The notes under the pieces were generated by a model. That model was not told where the DNA came from, searched no databases, and saw only the letters and a program-made list of their open reading frames with translations. The translations under genes were made by a program, and so were the position numbers. Positions 45,780 through 57,056 of a stretch of 64,000 nucleotides of DNA are shown here, one piece after another. This DNA is from Episyrphus balteatus (taxonomy: Eukaryota; Arthropoda; Insecta; Diptera; Syrphidae). Positions within the stretch are counted from its first letter, which is position 1, and each line of letters begins with the position of its first letter. The DNA lies in contig NC_079135.1 in the NCBI RefSeq assembly GCF_945859705.1, positions 15,688,501 to 15,752,500 of the forward strand, written 5' to 3'.

Positions 45780-48240
45780 TCGTTGATGGTTATCAATGTA
45801 GTTGTTCTAGAAGGTGTTTCATTAAGTGTCATATTGATTACGGTTTTTTTTTTGTATTATTTTTTTTTTTGTTGTTGTCATGTCTCACGACTCTTGATTA
45901 ATCAACGATTGACAGGTTATCGTCACTAATTTGTAAGTATTAATTAAAGGAACAAAACCGGGGAAAGAATATTGATAGAGTTGTAGTATAAGTAATAAAA
46001 ACGTGACGAAATATTGTTGTGAAGATTGAATTCCTGGACATCGATATCAACAACAGTGGTAGAGAAAAGTTTTGTAACCTTTTTGTTAAATTTTTTAATA
46101 GCTTGGTTCATTTTCTTAGAAACTCTACGAACTAAATATAAGTCTAAAAAGTTAAAAAATTCAAAGAAACACTTTTTGATTGTATGTTTCCAAAAGGATA
46201 TCCTCAAGTGATTGTAAAATAAAGTACTAGATTTTCAGATACCCACAAACTCACTTAACAAAATATCATCAAAATAAATTAAACCGATTATAAAATCCAC
46301 AAAAAGCCCTTAATCTTTGCATTAAAACAAGCTTGAGTGACGAAAGAAAGGATTTTACAAGAATCGTATAAAATGGATTAGATATTCAGACTAACAAGAC
46401 CGACAAAAAAGACAGAACTAAAATAGAAAAACAAGGACATTCCGGAATAGGATATTTATCTCGACCCGCCGACAATCATATTGTCACTTTTCCTTTTTTG
46501 TGTTCTATGTGTTCTATAAGATTGCAAAAGAGAAGTTGTTGCAGACAACATATACACATGAAGTAGGTATATTTCCTTTTCTCCTACACTAACAAACGTC
46601 CTACAACATCCATAGACACAAACAATGCACAATTGCTAACAATTCTTATGTTTTTTTTTTTTATTTTTTTATTTTTTTCAAGTTCTGGCAACTTCCGCCT
46701 CCAGGAACAGGAACCACATAGTAAAAACGGATGCAGCTATTATTTGTGTGACTTAACTTGGATGATACTTATTCTTGCCAAAGGTATAGTTGGTATAAGA
46801 TGTCAGGATTCTCAATTCTAGCAATTTGTGGACAGACAAGAGAGTGTGTCTGTCTATACCTACACTCATTCGGAGGGATTCAGTGGTATTTGTGGTGTGT
46901 GGTAAAGTGTAAAGGTATACTATAACGTTGAGTTCATCCAAACAAATTGAAAAAGCTAAAGATAAACGAGTGGAACTGCATGCTTCTAACTTAGAAAAGA
47001 ATAATAAAAAGGAATAAAAAAGAAACAAAAAAAAACAGGACAATGAAATATTATTGTCAACAGAAATTTCACTTCCTTTTTTTCTTTTTGTAGGATTTGC
47101 ATTAAAAAAAAAAAAACAAAAAATTAAAAAAAAAGGATATGGGTATTAGGGCAGATGTGTGGAGTGGACAAATGGGTTCAATTTTGAAATTGGCTTAACT
47201 CAGATTAGCCTTTTTTTTGAATTAGCTTAACCAGACTTCATTAGACAGAACAAAAAGAATATTATAGAATAAAGTAGAATGCAAATTTCCTCAAAGTCAA
47301 ATGGTGACTCTTATGTCAATATACCTACCCTTTGCTGTTAATCATATGATTATTTTTTGATACTTTATTTTTGCTGCTTTCAAAAGAGGCATCTTTGGAT
47401 CTGTCTTGTTAGTCCACTGGTAACATGTTATCTAACATACACTTTTATGGAGTTTTTTTTTTAATGCATAGCAAATACTGTAGGTATAAATACTACAATT
47501 ATGTACTTTATAAAACTATAACTTCTACATAATCTGACAAAAAAAAAATAACTTCAAATAACTTCAAAACCGCTAAACGATCAAATTTGTTTATATAGCA
47601 CACCATATAAAACCCGTTACATAGCTTATAACCAGCGAATAAGTAAGACGCTTCCAACGAAACTCATTTTGTCCAATTATGATTAGTTGTTAAGAAGTTG
47701 TGCGGGAACATACAACACAGAATAATCAGAATTCATACATAGGTACATAATAATTTTCTTAGGGTACATTGTGTAGAGAAGGGGTAAAAGGTAACATAAA
47801 GGCTATAAGAGTAGATGGATGATCGAGTGTTGTTTAATTTAATAAGCAGTTTTCCATGTTCTACCCCAACTATTGTGGAAACCTTTTCTTTTAGGAAGTT
47901 TATCCCGTAGAGACATTCGATTAGCACGTTTTGATTTGCAATACACTAAAATTTTATAAAATCTGATTGAAATTACTTTTTCTTCTCTACATAAAAATTT
48001 TTATTTTCATCTTCCTCTAAATATTAAAAAAAAAAATATATTTAGTAAAATGTTCAAAACAAGTTTGCATTTTTTATTTTGTTATCTACAGTGAGCTTTT
48101 AAATCTTTTTTTGTGAAATTAAAAAAAAATTAATTTCATTTACCTTCCTTCTTTAATTTACTCATATTTTATTTTAAAGTAGCTAGCTCATTTATGAACG
48201 AGTTTTAAATTTCTTAACTTTAACTAATTTTAACTTACAT
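45780..48240. other. Block without a recognised gene
   Basis: Mixed complexity, with moderately unique DNA at 46.2-47.0 kb and A/T-rich sequence elsewhere. Short frames on both strands lack any recognisable motif. No repeat boundary was found. Confidence 0.4.
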
Positions 48241-48252
48241 TTAATAACCTAT

Positions 48253-48505
48253 ATCGTCGGTCTCATAAGAAAACCTCGTAACTCCACTTTTTTTCAAAAA
48301 TGACTTTTGAATGCCATTCTTTAGAAAATATGTCAGCGGAGCAACCCAGGAAATTTGGGGTCATTCCGAAAACTCTAAATAGACTTAAATTCAAATTTTG
48401 CACAGCGCGTTTCTTCCCAACTACTCTGTTGTTTGTTTACTCTTTCGTCTCTCCTGTAAAATTTTGATTTTGGGAGTTACGAGGTTTTCTTGTGAGACCG
48501 ACGAT
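48253..48505. mobile_element. 253-bp MITE with 33-bp TIRs
   Basis: Terminal inverted repeats 48253-48285 and 48473-48505 (ATCGTCGGTCTCATAAGAAA, then ACCTCGTAACTCC, and complement) match at 32 of 33 positions. TAT lies outside both ends (48250-48252, 48506-48508) and may be a 3-bp duplication. The 187-bp centre includes GGAGCAACCCAGG and TCATTCCGAAAACTC. Non-coding. The near-identity of the ends points to recent activity. Confidence 0.85.
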
Positions 48506-48774
48506 TATGTCAAATTTCAACGTACACAAATAAATTTTTTGAAAACGAGCAGATGATTTGTTTTGAAAGTTCGTTGATTTAAATTTTTTATATATTTTTT
48601 TTAATTTTAGAATATTTACATGAAATGATGAAAATAGGTATTTAAATTCATTTACCCTGATTAAATATAATGTCACCTGATTTCTTTTATAAATTTGAAT
48701 TTTTTAGAAAAACAAAAAATATATAAAAATTTATTAAATCTGTTAAAAAAGTATTATATCTTCATAAATGTAAA

Positions 48775-49015
48775 CCCTCTGTAGGCACACCTCTTTTTTG
48801 CAAATTTGGTTTATACTTTTTCATATCGCTAGAACTTTTTTCTGTCTCACTATTTTATAAAGAATCATATATGAAATTGATGTAGAATATTCCGAGGAAT
48901 TCGAATATTGTATTCACAATACAAAAAAATGTATTTTCACCCTTATAAAGACAAATTTTTGTGACCACTTTTAATTTTTGTCCTGCCCAATTTGCACCTG
49001 TGTTCCGACAGAGGG
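48775..49015 (-). mobile_element. Small TIR element, copy 2
   Basis: Ends CCCTCTGTAGGCACACC and CCGACAGAGGG, with the same internal order as 37974-38258 but in the opposite orientation: AAATTTGGTTTATACTTTTT, TCGCTAGAACTTTTTTC, ATTCCGAGGAATTCGAATAT. It lacks the extra inner inverted motif GTGACGTGATAGGCACAC of copy 1, so it is about 40 bp shorter. The flanking bases ATGTAAA and TTAAGAA do not show a clear duplication. Confidence 0.75.
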
Positions 49016-51204
49016 TTAAGAAAAATGTCAAATATTGAATGATTTTTTCTGGAACTATTTTAAAGCAATGTAAAAATGTTCTTGTGTTTAAAGTATGTAT
49101 ACAATTTTGTAGTTAGTATTTATCACGACTTTAAAGCGATTTAATACGAAATTCATATCCCGTTTTCGAAAAATCAATTTTCAGAAAAAATCAAATACTT
49201 TTTGAAAATCGAAAAAAAATGTTGTTCTTGAAAATATAGCTTTTGATTTACATAATATTAATACAGCTCAAGATAAAAGACGCACCTTGTCTTAAATGTG
49301 AACTAGAATTTTTTGATAATTGTAGGGTCAGTTTTTGAGGAATTTGAAATTTTCTAATTTTGTAATGGTGGTTACCTTTATTTTTGATCCAGAAAAATTA
49401 ATTGCAGCAACTCATTTGAAAAAAAAAATTTATTTTATCTTGAATCTAATTTGCAAAAAAAATCGATTGTTTTTTAAATTTATGATTTTAAGCTTTGAAA
49501 ATTTGAAGATATTTAACTGATTGGTTTTCAAAAAACTGACCACAACAATAAAATGCATTAAAAATTTGTTCGAAACTCAATGAGACGATTACCTACTGTG
49601 TTCAGAATTAAAAAAGGAGGTATAGGTACAAACGTTTGAAATAGTTAAATCATATCGTTTCAACTATTTTTCTCACAAACTGTTGAAAATGACTTAATTA
49701 TATCGGATATCGCTACTCCCAGGTATTACTGAATTATTTCTTAAAAAAAAAGCCAAAACATAAATTGCATTGCACCTCGGGGTATGTATACAAACGAACT
49801 TACTTATTTCAAATTCTGTATCATAATAATGGCATGCCTTAAAACATGTCCACTTAATATATGCCACTTAAGCACATAGCCCCGGCCCCGTGCATACGGA
49901 AAAAACCATACAAATACGCAGTTAGTAATAGGCCTCAAGCTGCGTCGCGTCGGTGAAAATGTAGTGACATTTTCTTTAGCAACATGCTGCTCAGCAACAT
50001 TTTACACTAACTTTCCGTCCATTAGTTAGAAAAGTGTGCAACTTAACCAAATTCTTACCACTAAAAACAATTATGAATCCATAAACATTCCTTTAAAAAA
50101 AAATGAAATATATCAAAACAATACTTCTGCTGCGTCACGTTCTAACAAAAAAAAAAAACTAACATCTAACAGCATGTTATTTTATTTTAATATATTTTCT
50201 TCAGACTTTTTATAGACCGCCTTATAATCGGCCACCTTCCGATCGATCTGGTTCGTATTTTATTAATTCAAATTGACGTTTTTCTTGTGTTTTCAATATC
50301 GTTATATAGACAGCCCATATAGGTGGTATAGTAGGACTACATTTTTGAGCGAAAAAAGTCGGCTCCAAACGATCCATAAATCATTCGTTTTGGTTTTGGT
50401 TTTCGAATTTAGCTTTTTGATACATATCTCCTACCGACATAAATTTATTCGTTTTGATATGAATTTGCCGATAAAATTGCTAAATTGAATGTCTTTCCGA
50501 CTTTTGTATAATTTTTGTTTTCTTTTTTTTTGTACTTACCTCGAGGTTAAGGTACAAAATATATGCAGCAAATGAATCTTCTTTTTTTTTGTCCATTTGT
50601 ATTGTTATTATTTCTGTTTGCAGGATACTTTTGTATGACATCAATAATTCGACATCTTTCAACTGTCACTGTCATTAAATCATTATAATGAAAGGACTGT
50701 AGAGGGAGCTGCTTTTTTTAATGTCTGGACTGGACATCCGATAAAAATAAATTCCTCCGGGTAAAAATTTTATTAAGTGTAGTAGAGTAAAGAGGCTTTT
50801 ATGTTTGATTAAACGTTTTGCCAATAAATTGTAAGTGCATTGATGGGCAGCAAAGTGACAGCATTTACGCAAAGTGTCAACACACCATAAAACATTCTAT
50901 ACACAAAAGGGCGACAACGATGAAGCAAAAGTATATAGTGAAGACCAAGACGGTCCATCATCAGGGTCACTCATTGCAAATACCTCACACTCTCTCTGTC
51001 TTTCTCTCTGTATTTGACTTTTGTTTGTTTCTGGGCATTGGCATCTTATAAAGGCAATAATGCCAATGCCAATGGCAATGGTGGATTTGTGTAATCAAAA
51101 TAATTAAATTTATTATTCAAGCCCATTTATCTTGACTAAGTGCAGTCCGTTTAACACAGAAGAAAGTAGTAGACACAACATTAACAAGTTGTTGTTGTGT
51201 TGGG
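49016..51204. other. Block without a recognised gene
   Basis: 49.0-49.7 kb is A/T-rich. 49.7-51.2 kb is more complex (for example CATAGCCCCGGCCCCGTGCA, AGCTGCGTCGCGTCGG), with CT-type microsatellite at 50991-51010. No supported exon. Confidence 0.4.
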
Positions 51205-51400
51205 CACAGTGTGGAATTTATATATGCTTTCGGTCTCCCTCACGCAAAACCCAAAACGATGTGGTATCGTTATTTACAGCACCTTTGCCGACGGTGACTT
51301 TAATTCCGGTCAATTTTGGGGGAAAAATTGCTTCAGGAAAAAGTTCAGGAGCGTTCGAAGTTGTATCGAAACTTTTGAACTGATATTTTAGAGGCTTAGA
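51205..51400. other. GC-balanced stretch open in several frames
   Basis: About 150 bases of near-even base composition in an AT-rich setting. Frames on both strands stay open: plus strand APLPTVTLIPVNFGGKIASG, downstream of an acceptor-like TTATTTACAG ending at 51279; minus strand NAPELFPEAIFPPKLTGIKV then TVGKG. The translations are not low-complexity and could be an exon or a decayed gene fragment, but no family is recognised, the strand is undecided and no start codon is close. A protein-level search would be decisive. Confidence 0.2.
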
Positions 51401-51837
51401 ATGAAATACTGTGGCTTTCTAGAAAAATCAGCGAACTCGATATTAGAAGATTAAGTATCTATTAAAAGTACATATTGCTTGACTTTACTCAATTTTTTTC
51501 AAAGAATTGAAAGCATTCAAGGACATTTTGAAATATTGAAATATAGTACAATTTATCTATCAGTTGTCTTATACTTTTGGTTTAGAAATTTTGTTATCAG
51601 GAACCCGAGTAAAAATGGAATTTCGACGAACCACCGCCGCACAGTGGGGCCTTTTGGAGCTTTTTGCCATTAAAATTCATTCGCATGGACATTTATTGAC
51701 GAAAAGTTATGGAATTTGTAAAAAGGTATTAATATGGAGAATACAAAAAAACTACAACTTTTTTTATTCAAAATATTTTATTTTTCAAAAAACACAATTT
51801 TTGACCTCTTGTTACGGTATTTCATGTTTTTTTTTTT

Positions 51838-52326
51838 AAATCGCTCCTATTCATTGTTTATAAAAATTGAATATTTTGAGGTTTTATGGTTGCCAACTTT
51901 GTTTGCAAGTTAATATTAAGAAACATGCTATTATGAAAAATTTCATATTTTAATAAAAGTGAGTAGGTATATATTTTGTCAGTTAACCAAAATATATTTT
52001 TCTCATTGATTTGAATTCAAATCTGAAGTAAAAAAAAATCTATAACTTCACGTTTCGAAGATAAAAATGTATCTAAAACTTTTTATATCTCAAAAATGTG
52101 ACGTCATAGATTTTAGTTTAACTTTGGATTTGAATTAAGAACATTAAAATCTATGAGAAAAGTATATCTCAGTTCACCGAAAATATAATTGTTTTATTGA
52201 ACATTGTTATTTTTCATTATGTTCATTTTTTTTTAATATTTACTATAAAACTTAGTAAGACTTTGTTGGCAACCATCAAACTCCAAAATATTAATTTCGT
52301 ATGAAAATTGATAGGAGCGATCTAAA
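51838..52326. repeat. Foldback element, arms of about 235 bp
   Basis: AAATCGCTCCTAT (51838) pairs with ATAGGAGCGATCT ending near 52323. Pairing continues through GGTTGCCAAC with its partner GTTGGCAACC (52264-52273), AATATATTTTTCTCAT with ATGAGAAAAGTATATC, and GATTTGAATTCAAATC with GGATTTGAATTAAGAA, meeting near 52085-52090. Identity is roughly 75-80 percent by eye. Non-coding. The inner wording resembles the foldbacks at 30502-31134 and 60473-63219. Confidence 0.65.
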
Positions 52327-52363
52327 AATTGTGTTAATTAATAAGAAATTCAATTTGTGATCA

Positions 52364-52436
52364 TGGTGCGGCGGTAGTGCGGCGATGGTGCTGCGGTAGT
52401 GCGGCGATGGTGCTGCGGTAGTGCGGCGGTGGTGCA
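52364..52436 (+). repeat. 22-bp GC-rich minisatellite, about three units
   Basis: Units of the form GCGGTAGTGCGGCGATGGTG followed by CT are repeated about three times. It is a sharp GC-rich island in AT-rich surroundings, inside the right side of the 51604-52543 inverted repeat and absent from its left side. Confidence 0.85.
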
Positions 52437-52543
52437 GAGGAATAGAAATATTTGATCATAATGCGGCTGTGGTGTGGGGGTGGTTCGACTCTCAAAAAGC
52501 CGTGCTGCGGCGCTGATTCGGCGGAATTCCATTTTTACTCGGC

Positions 52544-54412
52544 TCGAAACCAATTCGTGACCAATTCTAGTCCGAATACACATCCAAGGGACTGTCTGTC
52601 TGAACTATCCCAAGAGAACAATATCCAAAACTTCATCAAAACTCCGTTCAATACTTTCCCTTAAGAGGCTTCCAAAAAAATTAGGTATTGGTTGATTTTC
52701 TTTCCTCGTTAAAACTCAATCTTCAACTTTCCTTGTTAAACATTATTGCCTATCAAATAGGTACTAAAACTCCTTAATCCTTCCCTGCAAAAAACACAAC
52801 CGAACCCCCACTTAACCGAACAACGATGATTCGTCGTCGTCCAAAATATACAGACTTCCTGCTGTGATAATAGCTCAAGTGGCAGTTTTATTGCCAACCA
52901 CCCAAAGATTGCGGCGCACGATAAACACACCACATCCATAGAAATTGATTAGTTATCGATTGGAGAGCTCACATGTGAGAAAATCACTTCCATGATTGAA
53001 TGATTATCTCCCAGGCAACAAGAACGCAACCCTGTTTGTTTGTACCTTATACAAAAAAAAAAACTGAAACTATAAAAAAAAAGTTGAAAGGGGGATCTAA
53101 CTGAAATCATCACTTTAGCCATCTCCAAGGGGCATCCTTTTTCACTGCTGGCAGCTTCATCATCACCATAGTAGTTTTTTTTTTTTTTGTTTTGTTTGTT
53201 GTTCCATAATATCATCGTATCCCATCGATATAAGAGGGGGACTCAGGATAATGTTCTCTCTCTAGCAGCTACCTTTGGGGTATCGTTAAGGAGTGTATGG
53301 AGTGGATATAAATAAACGGGGAGTTGTTAAAGTTTGCTTGTTGCTATTTCCACACAACACGACAATGATGACGATAGACGACACGGTAGCGGGAGTTGCG
53401 ACTGTTTCTTGCAGGCTTTTAGTAGTTTGTTGTATAATGTCCTCTGATGTGTTAGATGGGGGCGAGTAGTGTTGATTACTATTTTCTAGAGGTGTTTTTT
53501 TAATCAAAAAAGGAGAAAGAAGGAAGAAAAACAGGATAACAAAGAATTTCCGTCTATAACTAAAAGGGAATCAATGAACAAGTTTGTTGATAATGTAGTG
53601 TGGATATGGTGAGAGGATGCCTAAACGATAAGTGGCAATAACTATACTTAATAATGACTTTAACGAGTTAACGGTGGTAGATAGGTGTAGGAAGTAGGAG
53701 AGCCTATATAATTTAATGACAAACCTTTGGTTATGGCAGTTGATTATGCTTTGTGGCAATTGGCTGGCTAAAGGTTTTATGAGGAGTTTGTGGTTTTTAA
53801 TGAATTCAGACATGTGCCTTTTCCAGGTGTCTGGTTATAATGAAATTAAAAGTGAGACAAAATTAACATGTCTTAAAAGTTAATTTTTCTTAAATAGCTG
53901 GATTAGATTTTTAAATTTTCAAAGACTCTCCTCTTGAAGATTTCAAACTGTTTGTGCCTTTCTACCTTTGACTGATTTTGTGATAGTTATGTGTCAAAAT
54001 CATTGCGGTGGCAAATTTCGAGGATCGAATTCTTAAAAAAATAAACTTTGTTTTATGATAAAAATTAAACGTTCCTCGAAATGATGGTGGTCTCCTTAAA
54101 ACGACTTTAGAGGTCTAGAAATATTGTCAATTTGCATGATGTATCATTATATTAAGATAGTAGGTCTCAAATAAATCAAATATAACTTTATTGCTTGGTT
54201 CAGAGAGCAATTTGTAAAAAAAATTGCTTCTATGCATGTCTGAAATACTAAGGCCATAAGTAATTTTTTCTTTTGTTTTTTGGTAAATTTTTTGATAAAA
54301 GTTTACCTATATAACAACCATACTAATATAGGATACTGATTAAAAATACCCAAAAAATGTAAAATTATGAGTGTAAGACCACATTATTTATTCAGATTCT
54401 AAGAGCGTTCCC
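52544..54412. other. Block without a recognised gene
   Basis: Fairly complex sequence at 52.56-53.85 kb (TTCGTCGTCGTCCAAAATAT, CACAACACGACAATGATGAC) with several short minus-strand frames lacking domains, then AT-rich DNA. It could be untranslated or regulatory sequence near a gene outside the window. Confidence 0.4.
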
Positions 54413-54532
54413 GGAAATGACGTTTTTGAACTTAATTTATTTTTTATGTCATAAAGTAAAACAAAATATTTTTGAGATTATATTGACCATAATATCAAGC
54501 AAAAAATAAAAATAAATTTTAGTTTAAATATA

Positions 54533-54963
54533 CACAGAGAAAAATATGACCCGCTAAAAACTAACAGATTGCCATATTGTTTTACCGTCCATACATTTCA
54601 TAAGGAAATCTTATTAAAATCAACGATTAATAAGGTTTTTTTAAGGAGATTTCTTATTATTTTTATAGAGAAAATCTTATTAAAATTTGACTGAAAAGTT
54701 GATTTTTTTTGCAACTTAGCACTAGAACAAAAATCGCGATCAATAATTTCATGGCAGGTTGGTTCAGGTGGTAAGGTGGGCGACTAATGATTTGAAGTCT
54801 CCAGTTCGATTCCCAGCCTGGTCATCGTTTTTTTTATTTTTTTTGCAGATTTTAAAACAATAAGGAAAACCCGATTGTTTTAATAAGGTTTCCTTCTTGG
54901 ATGAAAACCATAGAGAAATCTTATTGTTTTTGTTCTATTTTATGTGGTCTATTTTTCTCTGTG
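54533..54963. mobile_element. Second TIR element with internal tRNA-like module
   Basis: Ends CACAGAGAAAAATA (54533) and TATTTTTCTCTGTG (54963) form a perfect inverted repeat of 14 bp, 16 bp if the flanking TA on both sides is counted; TA is also the only candidate target duplication. Subterminal regions pair as well: AAGGAAATCTTATTAAAA with TTTTAATAAGGTTTCCTT. A plus-strand tRNA-like module lies at 54753-54824. There is no coding frame. Size, architecture and the central Pol III-like module parallel the element at 1930-2332, although the sequences differ. Confidence 0.75.
54753..54824 (+). other. tRNA-like Pol III module inside TIR element
   Basis: A-box-like TGGTTCAGGTGG (54760-54771) followed by TAAGG in D-arm style, then after 31 bases a B box AGTTCGATTCC (54803-54813), a 10/11 match to the GGTTCGANTCC consensus. 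A run of eight T starts at 54828, where a Pol III terminator would be. Only a four-base acceptor remnant (CAGG with CCTG) pairs, and the anticodon arm is not canonical, so a working tRNA is unlikely. It is better conserved in the B box than the module at 2092-2168. Confidence 0.65.
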
Positions 54964-55277
54964 TACCCCAAAACAAGCGTACCCGGAAAGACGGTTAAAT
55001 AAAAATGAAACTAAAACAAGCTTATAACTTACATTCAATAAATGTATCCATAAAAATATGTGTAGAATTATAAATCTATATAGTATGTCATTAAAAACTG
55101 CTTGCAGCACCATTTGTACGATGGATGATTAAAATATTGACACTTTAAAAATTTCATTGGTACGATGCGTCGTTTTTTCTTGGGGCAACTTTAATTAATT
55201 ATTATTGTGTAAAGTTAGTGGTGTTAAGAAATGAAATACTTAAAAATAATTCATTTTAATGTGTTTTTAAGTCATTT

Positions 55278-57011
55278 TTTTTTTTTTTTTTTTTTTTTTT
55301 TTGACGGGAGGAAATCTTCAAAAGACACTTGGCAGTATTGGACACCAAGTAGTGTGGGACTCTTAACCACTTAAACCACCTCTTTATCAGGACCAATCTT
55401 GTGAGATCGACATCAGATTTTTCATTCTTAACTTTGTAAAATCACTTTGGGGGAAGTTTAAACTTTTAATACTTTCCCATGTTTTTTTAGACCATAAGCT
55501 CATGAGGCTTGGTTCTTCTTAATCTCCGAACATGGTTTCTGGTATTCAAGACGGACACCATTTCAGAATTGGTATGACATTGCAGTGTCTGATTATGGGA
55601 TACAGCGTATTTTTTAACAACTTCTGTAACCGTTTCTATTTGTAAGTCACGATGTAGATCGCTATTTCTTATGTTATGTACCAAGGTGCATTAACTATTC
55701 CACGAAGGACTTTGTTTTTTGGAATTTTTGGATGATTTCGGTATTTGTTCTCTTTGTACAGCCCCATAATTGGATACCATAGGTCCAAACAGGCTTTAGT
55801 ACTTGATTATACAGCATTATTTTGTTTTGGGTTGATAAATCAGAGTTGTTACCAAGTAACCAGTACATTTTTCTATATTTCAAGTTTAGTTCTTCTCTTT
55901 TCTTTTTGATGTGCTCTTTCCACTTTAGCTTTGCATCCAAAGTCATTCCAAGGTATTTGGCCGTATTGGCGTAAGGTACAGCTTGATTATTAATGAATAT
56001 TGGAATATTGTTTATTTTTTTATTTGTAAAGTTTATATGTGAAGATTTTGTTTCATTGAGTTTGATACGCCATTTTTCGGTCCAATCTCTGACTGTGTCG
56101 ACGGCATATTGCAGCTTTACTGCTCCCCTAGAGACACATTTGTCGGGTACCAAAATTGCGGTATCATCTGCAAAAGTAGCCATTATGGTGTGACTCCCAA
56201 CTGGGATATCCCTTGTGTATAGTAAATACAGGGTAGGACCTAGGACACTTCCTTGTGGTACACCGGCTTCTATTTTCTTCAATTCCGAATATTCGTGATC
56301 GTACCTTACTCTAAACAATCGTCTGAGATGTACGATTTTAATATTTCATAGTACTGTCTGGGAAGATCCCTTTGCAGTTTGTACTCAAGTCCCTCATGCC
56401 AAACCTTGTCAAAGGCTTGAGCAACATCTAAGAAAATAGCTGAACATACTTGTTTTTCTTCTAATGCTTTTTCTATTACATCCGTTATTCTATGAACTTG
56501 GTCTATCGTGGAATGTTTATTTCTAAAGCCAAACTGATGATTTGGGATTAACCTTCTTTCTTCTATAATTTTGCTAAGTCTCTTCGGAAGCACTTTTTCA
56601 AAAACTTTTGCCATAATTGGTATAAGCGATATTGGTCTGTAAGACGTCACTTCTGTAGGTGGCTTACCTTGCTTGGGTATGATAATAACTTCAGCAATTT
56701 TCCAATGGTGTGGGACATACCGTTGCTTAAGGCATGCATTTATTATATATATTGGAGTTTTATGAAGGCTTTCAAAGGCATTTCTTTCATAACCTGAGCA
56801 GTAATTAGATCGTAACCTGGTGATTTTTTATTTGATAGTTGATGTAAACACATACTTTTTATTTCTTTTAATCTTACAATTGGTATTTCACTTTCATCTA
56901 TCTTATCAACAAACTGTAAGCTATTTTCAGCCGCGTTTGTTGGGTATGGCTTAAAAACATTCGCAAGATGCTCCGCGAAAAGGTTAGCTTTTTCTTTTGG
57001 GTTACCGAATA
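55278..57011 (-). pseudogene. 5'-truncated Jockey-like LINE with frameshifts
   Basis: A minus-strand insertion bounded by the 10-bp duplication TAAGTCATTT (55268-55277 and 57012-57021) and ending in a poly-A tail (55275-55303). From the truncated 5' edge it encodes KANLFAEHLANVFKPYP, KKSPGYDLITAQVM, SYRPISLIPIMAKVFEK, motif A AIFLDVAQAFDKVWHEGL, motif B GVPQGSVLGPTLYLLYT, the catalytic FADD in TFADDTAIL, and a C-terminal HRDLQIETV segment ending at 55487. These are landmarks of Jockey-clade reverse transcriptases. The endonuclease half is missing. At least three frame changes (near 56750, 56310 and 55690) kill the ORF. Short target duplication plus 5' truncation is typical target-primed reverse transcription. 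About 180 bases of 3' UTR precede the tail. Confidence 0.92.
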
Positions 57012-57056
57012 TAAGTCATTTAATATAATTTTTTTTAATTATGGACATGTCCGGGA

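Larger units (their letters stand above)
51604..52543. repeat. Outer inverted repeat enclosing a foldback and GC minisatellite
   Basis: The left segment CCGAGTAAAAATGGAATTTC (51604) then GACGAACCACCGCCGCACAG is matched in complement by GGAATTCCATTTTTACTCGG at 52523-52542 preceded by GCTGCGGCGCTGATTCG. About 55-60 bases pair at roughly 70-75 percent. Inside lie the foldback 51838-52326 and, only on the right side, the minisatellite 52364-52436. No transposase frame; the minus-strand frame 52350-52583 is a His/Pro/Ala translation of the minisatellite. Confidence 0.6.
54413..57056. repeat. Segment bounded by GCGTTCCCGGA inverted motif
   Basis: AGCGTTCCCGGAAATGACG at 54413 is matched in complement by GTCCGGGAACGCT at 57044-57056 (16 of 18 positions), and a third, direct copy GCGTACCCGGAAAGACGG lies at 54978. 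Between them sit two younger insertions, a TIR element (54533-54963) and a Jockey-like fragment (55278-57011). With both removed about 480 bp remain. This may be an old inverted-repeat element, but no target duplication is visible. Confidence 0.4.

Noticed and set aside
54753..54824. Functional tRNA gene
   Set aside because: The anticodon arm and acceptor stem are not canonical, and the module sits inside a TIR element.
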